Shown in pieces: positions 56,018 through 64,000 of a stretch of 64,000 nucleotides of DNA (position 1 is the stretch's first letter; each line of letters starts with the position of its first letter). The position numbers and the translations under genes were made by a program. The DNA is taken from assembly GCA_949752795.1 (NCBI GenBank), contig OX457057.1, forward strand, positions 6,934,632 to 6,998,631, in the 5' to 3' direction. The stretch is from Hyperoodon ampullatus (Eukaryota > Chordata > Mammalia > Artiodactyla > Ziphiidae). Below the pieces are notes generated by a model. That model saw only the letters and a list, made by a program, of their open reading frames with translations, was not told the DNA's origin and ran no database searches.

Positions 56018-57267
56018 TTTTTTTTTTTTTTTTTGCGGTATGCGGGCCTCTCACTGTTGTGGCCTCTCCCGTTGCGGAGCACAGGCTCCGGACGCGCAGG
56101 CTCAGCGGCCATGGCTCACGGGCCCAGCCGCTCCGCGGCATGTGGGATCTTCCCAGACCGGGGCACGAACCTGCGTCCCCTGCATCGGCAGGCGGACTCT
56201 CAACCACTGCGCCACCAGGGAAGCCCTCATTTTTTTTTTTTTATGAGTTGGATTGTGTTGTGTTCCTGTCGTACTGGTTGTTTGGCCTGAGGCTTCCAAC
56301 ACTGGAGCTTGTAGGCTGTTGTGTAGAGCTTGTCTTGGTGCTGAGATGAGGACCTCCAGGAGACCTCACTCTGATGAATATTCCCTAGGGTCTGAGGTTC
56401 TCTGTTTGTCCAGTGGTTCATATTTGGAGCTCCCATCTCAGGAGCTTTGGCCCAACACCCGGCTCGTGAAGCAAGGTCCGGCACACCGTGTGGGGTGGCA
56501 AAAAAAAAAAAAAAAAAAAAGAGAGAACAATAACAAAGTAAAAAAATTAGACTAGGAAATGAACAGATATGTTAGAAAGAATATAAAAATAAAAATGTAG
56601 ATGAAACAGCAACCGGAAGGTAAAACAGAACTGCAATAGTAAAAATGAGGAGGAAAAAAAAAAAAGGTGGAAAAGACCTTGGCTGTGGAGGGCAGGGCCT
56701 AAACGGGGCGGGGCCTCTGCTTAGGACCACAGGGCTGGAAAAGGCCCCGGGAGGTGTGGCGGGTGGGGCTTAGGCTCAGTGGAACAGAAGGGACCCAGGT
56801 GTGCCTCCCGCCTCTGGTCTCAGGGGGCACGGGAACCCCACCTGGGAGCCCAGAAAGCTTCCCAGGGTCGAGTGGGCGGGGCCAACACTCTCTGCTCCTC
56901 TCCCGCTCCCGCTCCTCCCCTCCAGCCTGCCTTTCCTGTTCTCCCCCGGCCTCCGTCCTACGCCCCCAGGACAAACGGGGCCCTGAGGGGGCCTCTGAGG
57001 GCGGGCGTAGGACCCAGCCCAATAACTGGGCAGGCTTCCCCAGCCGATTGGGCAGAGGAAATGCTGGGCGTACTCCCCCCTGATCCGAGCCCCCAAGGGT
57101 CCCTCCAGGCGTGGGGACCCCTCCCCCCTCTCAGCCACCCCTCAGGGGCGCCCTCCGGCCTCCACTTCTCCTCCCCGCTCAGTCCCCCCACGTCCTACCG
57201 GTTCGTTTGGGGGTTCCTCCTGTCTCCTTGGGCGTCGAGGTCCCCCACCAGCATCCAGCAGGCTGGG
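56018..57267 (-). promoter_or_regulatory. L1 5'UTR (internal pol II promoter region)
   Basis: On the minus strand it is GC- and CpG-rich up to about 56700, then A/T-rich with an interrupted T20-22 tract at 56500-56521. It holds GGGGCGGGGCC-type boxes at about 56704-56713. By family knowledge this region carries the L1 promoter. The SINE at 56017-56225 separates it from ORF1. Its CpG content should not be mistaken for a host gene promoter. Confidence 0.8.
56022..56225 (-). mobile_element. CHR-type SINE, class A (reverse), nested between L1 5'UTR and ORF1
   Basis: Poly(T), GCGGTATGCGGGCCTCTCAC, end CCACCAGGGAAGCC. The flanking CTCATTTTTTTTTTTT repeats are the TSD plus poly(T). Confidence 0.96.
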
Positions 57268-57275
57268 TGTATTTT

Positions 57276-57765
57276 AAATTATGTTGTACATTTTCTACAG
57301 TGATCAGCTTATGAGGCTAATCTTTTGGCAAGTTTTAGGAGCACCTGAGATAAAAAGGCTCAGTGTTTGGCATGCACAGAGCTCATTTTTAGGCAGTATT
57401 TTGTGTACGTGTTACTTTGAGGTACATGACTGCTCAGCAAATAACCACTCCAGGCAAACATTCAAAGTTATTTTTATCCAAGGACTAGAATTTACTAAGT
57501 GACTCTTATTGTCAGATGGTTTTAGGCTGTTTAAAAGGGAAACAGTCAAATCTGTGGGCAAAGGGGAACCAGGAGGCACCTTTGGTCATCTGTGGCCTAC
57601 CCACTTCTCACTTTATTGGTGGAACGAGGCAAAATGTCATTGCGTGTTGCCAAATTTCACCATGGACTCTGCCAGGCCCGAACCCATGGACAGAGCAGGA
57701 TGTCTGGTTTTGCTTTTTGTTGCCGTGAGCTGGGAGCTGGGTGGCTCTCTGTCTACCACCATTAC
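57276..57765. other. Unannotated unique sequence
   Basis: A 104-codon plus frame (57509-57823) is open. I recognise no domain, and there is no strong exon boundary. Confidence 0.45.
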
Positions 57766-57769
57766 CTCT

Positions 57770-57935
57770 CAAAGTATTTTCACTGTCATGATACGGGGGG
57801 TTTTCCTCCAGACATTAAAATGAGGTGGAAGATCCCCATTTTCCAGCTGGAGAAAAGGCCCTCAGTAGTTAAGTGAAAGGCCCAGGGCTGCAGAGTTAGA
57901 GGTTTACTCCTGTATTCTTTGGGCCAGATTATAAA
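57770..57935 (-). mobile_element. Possible MIR relic (reverse)
   Basis: CCCCATTTTCCAGCTGGAGA, then AGTTAAGTGAAAGGCCCAGG, follows the reversed MIR order. Heavily diverged. Confidence 0.5.
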
Positions 57936-58149
57936 CCCCTCATGGGCTGGGGTGGGGACTTTTTTTTTAACCATCTCAGCATTATATCCCTTTGATTTAT
58001 CATCAGTATGACTGGAAGGTCACAAAGTTGTCGATGTGCTGTTCCTTGGCATGTTTTTCTGTTGTGGGAAGTTAACTGGTTCCGCAGCAGCTCCAAGAGA
58101 CAAGCGAGAGAAGTCGCTTTGCTCATGATGTTCTTGGTTTAATAGTGAC

Positions 58150-58325
58150 AGAGGCTAACATTTCTCGGGCGCTTACAGCGTGCCGAGCATCGTGCCAAGT
58201 GCTTTATATGGATTGTCTCCTTCTGTGCTTCTCATCGACTTGTTTCCTCACTCTGTGGTCGAGGTTGGGAGAGGTTAAATAACGTGTGTAAGCTCACACA
58301 GCTACTAAGTGGCTAAGGAGTCCAG
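58150..58325 (-). mobile_element. MIR SINE (reverse)
   Basis: GAGGCTAACATTTCTCGGGC, GTGCCAAGTGCTTTATATGG, AGAGGTTAAATAACGTGTGT and GCTCACACAGCTACTAAGTG match reversed MIR. Confidence 0.9.
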
Positions 58326-58358
58326 AAACGAGCCCTTCCCCGGCAAAGGGCCTTCCAG

Positions 58359-58410
58359 GTTTAAAGAAAGCAACTCAGGCTTACAGTGTTTTCATGACGT
58401 CAGAACAAAG
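58359..58410 (+). other. Candidate 52-nt exon (plus strand)
   Basis: CCGGCAAAGGGCCTTCCAG (a modest acceptor) precedes 58359. A very strong donor ACAAAG|GTGAGTG follows 58410. One frame (RFKESNSGLQCFHDVRTK) is open. The exon contains a perfect CRE palindrome. No partner exon is established. Confidence 0.3.
58395..58402. promoter_or_regulatory. CRE palindrome (TGACGTCA)
   Basis: A perfect CREB/ATF site whose CpG has been retained in otherwise CpG-poor DNA. Function is unproven. Confidence 0.55.
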
Positions 58411-58567
58411 GTGAGTGAATCACTGCTGGAGTGGACATGGGAGGCCACGGCCATTCACAGCAGGGAAGCAGAGCTGCCGACCAGCTTGGGTCACTTACGT
58501 GAGTGTTTAGACCACCGTCATTCCAGTCTTGGAGGGGAGCAGAATCAGTGTCCACACTAAAACAGTG

Positions 58568-58933
58568 GGGGTTTTTTTGGGTTTTTTTTTGTAATTTATT
58601 TATTTATTTTTGGCTGCATTGGGCATTCATTGCTGCACACGGGCTTTCTCTAGTTGCGGCGAGTGGGGGCTACTCTTCGTTGCGGTACGCGGGCTTCTTA
58701 TTGTGGTGGCTTCTCTTGTTGCAGAGCACAGGCTCTAGGCTCACGGGTTTCAGTAGTTGTGGCGTGTGGCATTCAGTAGTTGTGGCTCAAGGGCTCTAGA
58801 GCGCAGACTCTGTAGTTGTGGCGCGTGCGCTTAGTTGCTCCGTGGCACGTGGGCTCTTCCCAGACCAGGGCTCGAACCCATGTCCCCTGCATTGGCAGGT
58901 GGATTTTCAACCACTGCCCCACCAGGAACGCCC
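58568..58933 (-). mobile_element. CHR-type SINE, class B (reverse)
   Basis: Tail (TTTA)n, GGCTGCATTGGGCATTCATT, reversed CAGTAGTTGTGGC motifs, end CCACCAGGAACGCC. An 11-bp TSD CTAAAACAGTG lies at 58557-58567 and 58934-58944. Confidence 0.96.
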
Positions 58934-58989
58934 CTAAAACAGTGTTTTAAATTTGCTATTTGGGGTTGTAGTCACACGTTTTACAGGTA

Positions 58990-59235
58990 GGTGGGAAGTA
59001 AGTGCTGGAACCAGGCTGCCTGTATTCAAATCCTCTCACCTCTGAGCTGCCTGACCTTCAGTAAGTTATTTTATCTCTCTGCACCTTAGTTTTCTCTCTA
59101 CTCATTCTAAAAATGGGGACAATAATAGTACCTATCTCATGAGCTGTGGCAAGAATTAAATGGCATGGTGCCTGTGAAGCTCTTAGCCCAGTATTTGGCA
59201 TTTAGTTAAATACTCTATATTCTCTTTTATTGTTC
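58990..59235 (+). mobile_element. MIR SINE
   Basis: AACCAGGCTGCCTGTATTCA, CTGACCTTCAGTAAGTTATT, TAAAAATGGGGACAATAATA and GTGGCAAGAATTAAATGGCA follow the MIR consensus. Confidence 0.93.
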
Positions 59236-59374
59236 ATAGTATCATTTCAGGTAGTGAGCTGCTGCTATTGTGTGCTGTGTCACAGTGCTTGAAGTCACCA
59301 TTAGAGATGTATTCCTTCGTGCCATCATTCACATACAGGTGCTCATACACAGGTGATGGTGGTCTTGGGCAATG

Positions 59375-60310
59375 GGAATTCTTTTGTTCATTCAGCAAAT
59401 ATTTATAGTGTACCTTCTGTGTGCCAGGCCCTGGAGGTGGACAGTGAACAAAACACAAAAACCCCTGTCCTCATTGGCACTTACGTTTTTGAGCGGAGGA
59501 GTGACAGACAATAAACAAAATAAATATACTTATCACATACAGATATGTACTATGGGGAGAAATAAAGCAGGGGATGAGATGAGGGTTGGAGGGTTACGAT
59601 TTTACTCAGAGTCGGCTGAGAAAGCCTCACTGAGAAGGTGACATTTCAGCAAAGAATTGCAGTTAGTGAGGGAGTGGGCCACGTGGACATCTGCAGGGAA
59701 AAGTAGGCCAGGCAGCGGGAACAGCAAGTACAAAGGCCCTGAGGCAGGAGGATGGGTGGCTGGAGCCCAGAGAGGGGCAGAGAATAGGAGAAAAGATCAA
59801 AGAGGTAGTAGATGGGAGGCAGAATGTGTAGACCCCGCAGGCCACCCAACAGAAGAATGACATGATCTGACTGATGCTATAAACAGATCACTCTGCTGGG
59901 TTCGGGCGAAGATAGAAACGGGAGGCCAGTGAGCTGGTTCCTACAGTGGTCCAGACAGAGGTGATGGTGGCTGGGACCAGAGTGCAGAGGTGGAAGGAGG
60001 TGAGAATGGTGGGAAGTAGTTGTATGCTAGGTAAGTGTTGGTCACAGAAACTATAGGACTTGCTGACAGATCGGATGACCCCAAGGTTTCTGGCCTGACA
60101 CCTGGAAGGTTTGAAGTGCCATTTGCCAGGGATGGGGAAGATCTGCATTTGGAGCATTTGGGGGATAAGGCAGTTCACCTTTGACCGCGGTTAAGTCTTG
60201 CGGGCACCCAACTGTTGGTGTCAGAGTAGTAGTTGATTGTACGAGAAGGGAGTTTAGGGGGAGAAAGTCCAGACTGGAAATAACCACTTGGTGTATGGGC
60301 ATTTGTGTGC
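59375..60310 (-). mobile_element. L2 LINE relic (reverse)
   Basis: Reverse-orientation landmarks: TTCATTCAGCAAATATTTAT, GCCTCACTGAGAAGGTGACA, GGAACAGCAAGTACAAAGGC, GAATGACATGATCTGACTGA, ACCCCAAGGTTTCTGGCCTG. Colinear for over 0.9 kb, with no open ORF. Confidence 0.93.
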
Positions 60311-60553
60311 TGGTGAATGTTTAACAACCTCTGAAAGGGTGGCGGTTGGTGGTGGGGAGGCAGGTTGATGGCATTTGCCGACAGACACCTGCTGTGTAAA
60401 TGTTCCCACCCTGGCCAGCCTCAAGCACACCGTTACAGAGTATCTATCTTCACCTTACGGACACAATAGGTTAAATAATGTCAAGAGCATAGATAATAGT
60501 AAAATGAAGTAAATCAATTAGGGAGTGTTGAGTTTTGAGTATTTAATACCTTT

Positions 60554-60712
60554 TTCTGTTTTGTTTTTGTTTTAAGAGTTTTGTTTATTTATTTTTTTCT
60601 TTGGCTGAGCCACACGGCTTGCGGGATCTTAGTTCCCTGACCAGGGATTGAACCCGGGCCCTTGGCAGTGAAAGCTTGGAGTCCTAACCACTGGACCACC
60701 AGAGAATTCCCC
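60554..60712 (-). mobile_element. CHR-type SINE, class C (reverse)
   Basis: T-rich tail, GGCTGAGCCACACGGCTTGC, CCAGGGATTGAACCC (reversed B box), end CACCAGAGAATTCCCC. TSD TAAT(A/C)CCTTT at 60544 and 60713. Confidence 0.93.
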
Positions 60713-60722
60713 TAATCCCTTT

Positions 60723-61147
60723 GTTTTTAATATAACTTCTTTGGTTATAAATTTGTGTAGTTCGGTTTTTAATAATGGCTGTGTTTAACAACTGACTTGA
60801 CAAATGCCTGAAGATTTAGCAATGGCATCTTGTGTGCAGGTATGCGGTGGCTCCAGCACACCACTTGGGTCACAGGGACCCAGGATTGATACCTAACGAG
60901 GTGATGGGAATAAGGATTCTCTGAGATTAGGGAGGAAAAAGCCTCAGAGCTGATCTTATGGATTCGGCCCCCTGTCCAGCCTTGAGGGGGACGCATGCAG
61001 GTCACAGTTCATCGTGAAGGGTCCAGCTGGCATCTGCTTGGGGACGTACGGAGGACCCAGGATGCAAAGGAGAGAGTGCAGGAAGCATATTGGAGTTGGT
61101 GAGTGTAGAAGGAACTGGGCACTTCCCCTTGTACTTTAGCTAAAAGT
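60723..61147. other. Unannotated unique sequence
   Basis: No recognised repeat or gene. Confidence 0.5.
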
Positions 61148-61159
61148 CACCTTCACTTT

Positions 61160-61371
61160 TTTTTTTTTTTTTTTCTTTGCGGTACGCGGGCCTCTCACTG
61201 TTGTGGCCTCTCCCGTTGTGGAGCACAGGCTCCGGACGCGCAGGCTCAGCAGCCATGGCTCACGGGCCCAGCCGCTCCGCAGCATGTGGGATCTTCCCGG
61301 ACCGGGGCACGAACCCGTGTCCCCCGCATCGGCAGGTGGACTCTCAACCACTGCGCCACCAGGGGAGCCCC
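61160..61371 (-). mobile_element. CHR-type SINE, class A (reverse)
   Basis: Poly(T), GCGGTACGCGGGCCTCTCAC, end CCACCAGGGGAGCCC. A 12-bp TSD CACCTTCACTTT lies at 61148-61159 and 61372-61383. Confidence 0.97.
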
Positions 61372-61383
61372 CACCTTCACTTT

Positions 61384-61715
61384 GAACTCTTGTTTTACTC
61401 CCATGCATTCTTTTAAACATTCCAAGCTCCTGAGCTGTGATTTGAAGGAAATCCCCCTTCCTCCTGCTGGGCAAACAGAAGGTACGGATCAAAGGTGTGG
61501 ACGTGGCATTGGGAAAGGGGTCAGAGTGGCAGCAGCCACTGGTGTTCACCTCCCAGCTCCTTTCTCCTGCCACTTGTCTGCTGGGACCAGATCAGAGGTG
61601 CTTCGTCCTGTGGTTTCCCAGAAACGGCTCTGCAGCTGGAGTGCCCGCTCAGGCCGGTGCTGTGCCAGGACTGGTCCTGGGTGCACCCCACATCTGCCTC
61701 TTTCACTTTGGGCAG
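61384..61715. other. Unannotated unique sequence
   Basis: No repeat recognised. It immediately precedes the candidate exon at 61716. Confidence 0.45.
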
Positions 61716-61809
61716 AACAGACGGGAACCCCGCTTCTGGTCCGTACCCTCTGGCTGGCCACGTCAGTGCTCGCAGCTTTGGGGATGTTAGCAGAGCCGCA
61801 CTTTACAAG
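61716..61809 (+). other. Candidate 94-nt exon (plus strand)
   Basis: CTGCCTCTTTCACTTTGGGCAG is a good acceptor before 61716, and TTACAAG|GTGAGTC is a near-perfect donor after 61809. Two frames are open through the exon (one reads TDGNPASGPYPLAGHVSARS and continues). Neither is recognisable. Without partner exons it could equally be a pseudo-exon. Confidence 0.35.
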
Positions 61810-61811
61810 GT

Positions 61812-62607
61812 GAGTCTCCCAGGATGCCTGGTAGGAACCCCTCACCCTGGAGCTGGGGCAGCGCGAGGTGCCCTGGACTCTGGACGTGGGCCCGCTCAAT
61901 CCCGACTCTGGGATGAGCCTTGTCACCCCCAGAGGATGCCTCCGCGGCACCGCACTTGGTAGCGTAGTGTGTTTCTGGCAAGTATCTTGAATAATAATTG
62001 TCATAAATGAAATCGCATCCTCCACACACTGAAGTTATAGCTTCGAGGAGTTTGGCCTTAACTTCTGGGTGACATTCAGTTATCAGCTCCGTGCTTCCTA
62101 TTTCAGTCCTGTATTTCCCGGCCCTGCTGCGTTGGCCTAAGGCTGCAAGCACTAAACTGCCCTTACAGAAAGGCTGTGGCCGTCTCCCTGATAATAGAGA
62201 TGTTATCTCCTTTCCTTGGAAAACAGAGTTTAGGGGCAGGAAAGTGCTGTAGAGGTCCTTTAGCTCCATCTCTTCACAGATGGGGAAACTGAGGCCCACC
62301 AGGGTACATGCATGTTCAAGGTTACGTGGTGTTTAGATTCTACTGGGGAAGGATCGTCATGTGTTCCCATCCACAGTCTAATACACTGTCCTCCTGTCTT
62401 GGAGCGGCTCAAACTTTGCACTAATAGTTTTCTTATTTATTAATTAAAAATAGAAGCGATGCATAGCAGGATCAGCCATTGGAATGCCACTTCCGTGTTT
62501 TTTGGCTAAGTTCAAGTATGTAATCTTAGTGGGAGTTGTATTTCACAGCCTGTTCCTCTCACAGTAGACAAGGAGGCAGGAGGAAGTGCTTCAGAAAATC
62601 CTTCAAA
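61812..62607. other. Unannotated unique sequence
   Basis: A weak reversed MIR-like core (TCTTCACAGATGGGGAAACT, then GAGGCCCACCAGG) lies near 62270-62302. A 170-codon minus frame (61787-62299) covers the region without recognisable domains. Confidence 0.45.
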
Positions 62608-62617
62608 AGCAGAGCCT

Positions 62618-62833
62618 AGGGCTTCCCTGGTGGCGCAGTGGTTGAGAGTCCGCCTGCCGATGCAGGGGACACGGGGTCATGCCCCGGTCCGGGAAGATTC
62701 CACATGCTGTGGAGCGGCTGGGCCCGTGAGCCATGGCCGCTGAGCCTGCGCATCCGGAGCCTGTGCTCCACAACGGGAGAGGCCGCAACAGTGAGAGGCC
62801 CGCGTACCGCAAAAAAAAAAAAAAAAAAAAAAT
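62618..62833 (+). mobile_element. CHR-type SINE, class A
   Basis: GGGCTTCCCTGGTGGCGCAG to GCGTACCGC with a poly(A) tail of about 22. A 10-bp TSD AGCAGAGCCT lies at 62608-62617 and 62834-62843. Confidence 0.97.
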
Positions 62834-62843
62834 AGCAGAGCCT

Positions 62844-63290
62844 CGCAGCCCAAGAGCAGTTTAGGCCACAGGTGGGTGTAGAGCCATCTGGTTCCCTGTT
62901 ACCTCCCCTCTGCCCCAGGGTGGGTACCCTGACCTCGACCTTGACGTAATTGGGCTTCTCTGAGCCTGTTTATTCTCTGTCGGGGCAGCAGGGAGGACAC
63001 CTGTGCACCCGTCTTCCTCCTCTCAGGGTGTAAGGACCAGCAGATGCTGGGGTGTGTCCTGTGCTGTCTGCAGGGCTGGGCTCTGTAGACCCTGAGAGGA
63101 GGAAATGGCAAGGCTTTTACCATCTCAGCTCATCTTCGCAAGCCTCCACTAGTCTGGGGGTATTAGCCCACTTGTAAGGTGAGGACTGACTAGGTGACTT
63201 AATTGGGTCACACAGCTCAGAGGTGGCCTTGAGCCCATCCTCTTACCCAAAAGGCCACCTTCCTCCACTCGACTAAGAGAGCTGTTTAAC
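62844..63290. other. Unannotated unique sequence
   Basis: No confident repeat. The section 63155-63230 weakly resembles a reversed MIR core. Confidence 0.45.
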
Positions 63291-63294
63291 ACAG

Positions 63295-63475
63295 TGACTG
63301 GGGCCTCAGGCTCTGGGACTCAACAGTTGACTTCACCTACCGTTTCCTCATCCGTAAAATGGGCATCCTTGCAGAGCTCCTTCCCAACAGCGTTTTGAGG
63401 GAAGGTTGAGATGGTGCATTTACGTCATCGTCTGGCACACGCTGACTGCTTGGTAAACGTCAGGTATTAGGCTTG
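63295..63475 (+). mobile_element. MIR SINE
   Basis: GGCTCTGGGACTCAACAGTT, CCGTTTCCTCATCCGTAAAA, a diverged core, then CGTCTGGCACACGCTGACTG, follow MIR. Confidence 0.8.
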
Positions 63476-63494
63476 AGTCAGGTATTAAGCTTGA
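63459..63494. repeat. 18-bp tandem duplication
   Basis: The unit GTCAGGTATTAGGCTTGA at 63459-63476 is repeated at 63477-63494 with one change, at the 3' end of the MIR. Confidence 0.93.
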
Positions 63495-63699
63495 GGTCGT
63501 TAGCAACCAGGTTTTGCAGGGGGATGGGCAAGTCTCAGCCACCCGAGGCGGGTTTGAAATACCCATGTTTGCACCTGCCCTGGGCCTGCTGGATCAGCGG
63601 TTCATTGCCTTGGTGAAGGGAGTAGGAGGCAGTGAAAACCCTCCAGCTCGTCAGATGCTCCTCTGACAACAGCCCTGGCTCTGGGCTTCACCGCTCAGT

Positions 63700-63850
63700 G
63701 CCCCAGAGTCCTTCTCCTTGCAGTGGGCTTTTTGGACCAGCTTTTAGCACCTTAGGCCCCGTCCCCGAATCCTCTGCATCAGAATCTGTATTTTAAAAAG
63801 CTCCGCAAGAGATTCATAAGCACATATAAGTTTGAGAAGCACTGTTAAGG
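63700..63850 (+). mobile_element. MER5-type hAT DNA transposon relic
   Basis: GGCCCCGTCCCCGAATCCTC, GCATCAGAATCTGTATTTTA and the terminal AGTTTGAGAAGCACTG match the order and end of MER5A-like elements. Confidence 0.7.
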
Positions 63851-64000
63851 TTAAAAAACATGGTGATAAGAAAACCAAACACACAGAACCACACCCCCTG
63901 ACTTGTTCTCTGGTTGTTTAGCAACCACAGAGTAAGCAACCATGTTGCAGTAACTGATATTTCTGATCTGTGTTTGTTTAAAGGAGGCCGGGGAACGTAA

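Larger units (their letters stand above)
50338..57267 (-). mobile_element. Near-complete L1 LINE (reverse), inactivated, with three nested SINEs
   Basis: The element reads on the minus strand as a GC-rich 5'UTR (57267 to about 56018), ORF1 (56017-55115), a short spacer, ORF2 (55056-50709) and a 3'UTR. It totals about 6.2 kb once the three SINEs are removed, which is near full length. A weak 8-bp direct repeat TGTATTTT (50330-50337 and 57268-57275) may be its TSD, but the left copy merges with T-rich sequence. It is younger than the L1M fragments elsewhere in the window, judged by intact ORF blocks. Multiple frameshifts and stops make it non-autonomous. Confidence 0.95.

Noticed and set aside
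56779..57303. GC-rich block with a 174-codon frame as a gene promoter or exon
   Set aside because: It is contiguous with, and in the right place for, the L1 5'UTR. The GC content belongs to the element.
60320..60420. Possible additional DNA-transposon relic (GGTGAATGTTTAACAACC)
   Set aside because: A vague resemblance over a short stretch only; boundaries and terminal repeats are not visible.
1..64000. CRISPR array, bacterial operon, integron or phage content
   Set aside because: Repeat content, CpG depletion outside islands, and SINE/LINE families are all mammalian. No regularly spaced direct repeats were seen.

Overview
The window is mammalian nuclear DNA and almost certainly cetacean. 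It holds about 20 tRNA-derived SINEs of the CHR type (starting GGGCTTCCCTGG or GGACTTCCCTGG). These belong to whales, hippos and ruminants, and the roughly 200-bp form ending near GCGTACCGC-poly(A) is typical of whales and dolphins. The long 3'-end L1 copies are of the cetartiodactyl type. I see no BovB or Bov-A2, which a ruminant window of this size would normally show. I cannot name the species. No open reading frame in the window can be tied to a known host protein. The long frames are L1, SINE or LTR sequence, or chance frames in CpG-rich DNA. The window is best read as gene-poor, intergenic or intronic sequence holding a few possible promoters and exons.

For convenience I group the SINEs by structure. 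Class A is about 200 bp and GC-rich (8 copies). Class B is about 310-380 bp with repeated CAACTACTGA-like motifs and an (AAATA)n tail (6 copies). Class C is about 120-160 bp (6 copies). Most have clear target-site duplications (TSDs), and several sit inside older L1s. I did not assign Repbase subfamily names, because that needs a library search.

Layout. 1-11.4 kb: L1 3' end with a nested SINE, unique DNA, MIR and L2 relics. 11.47-13.0 kb: a large CpG island with well-formed splice signals on the minus strand. 13.6-21.6 kb: SINEs, MIRs, a MER2 DNA transposon inside an old L1, an L2 and a truncated L1. 21.6-29.9 kb: the longest repeat-poor stretch, with a TATA box plus CpG-rich candidate exon on the plus strand (24.34-24.65 kb), a 38-base poly(C) run, and two candidate minus-strand exons (27.5 and 28.1 kb). 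29.9-47.5 kb: dense repeats (three MaLR LTRs, L1s, SINEs, L2, MIR). 49.33-50.24 kb: a second large CpG island. 50.3-57.3 kb: one almost complete minus-strand L1 (5'UTR, ORF1, ORF2, 3'UTR), inactivated by frameshifts, stops, a lost reverse-transcriptase aspartate and three SINE insertions. 57.3-64 kb: relic MIR, L2 and MER5-type repeats, four SINEs and two candidate exons.

Functional content that may matter to the host is limited to three CpG-rich promoter-like regions, candidate CTCF and CRE motifs, and several unsupported exon models. All of these are inferences from sequence signals and need transcript data.
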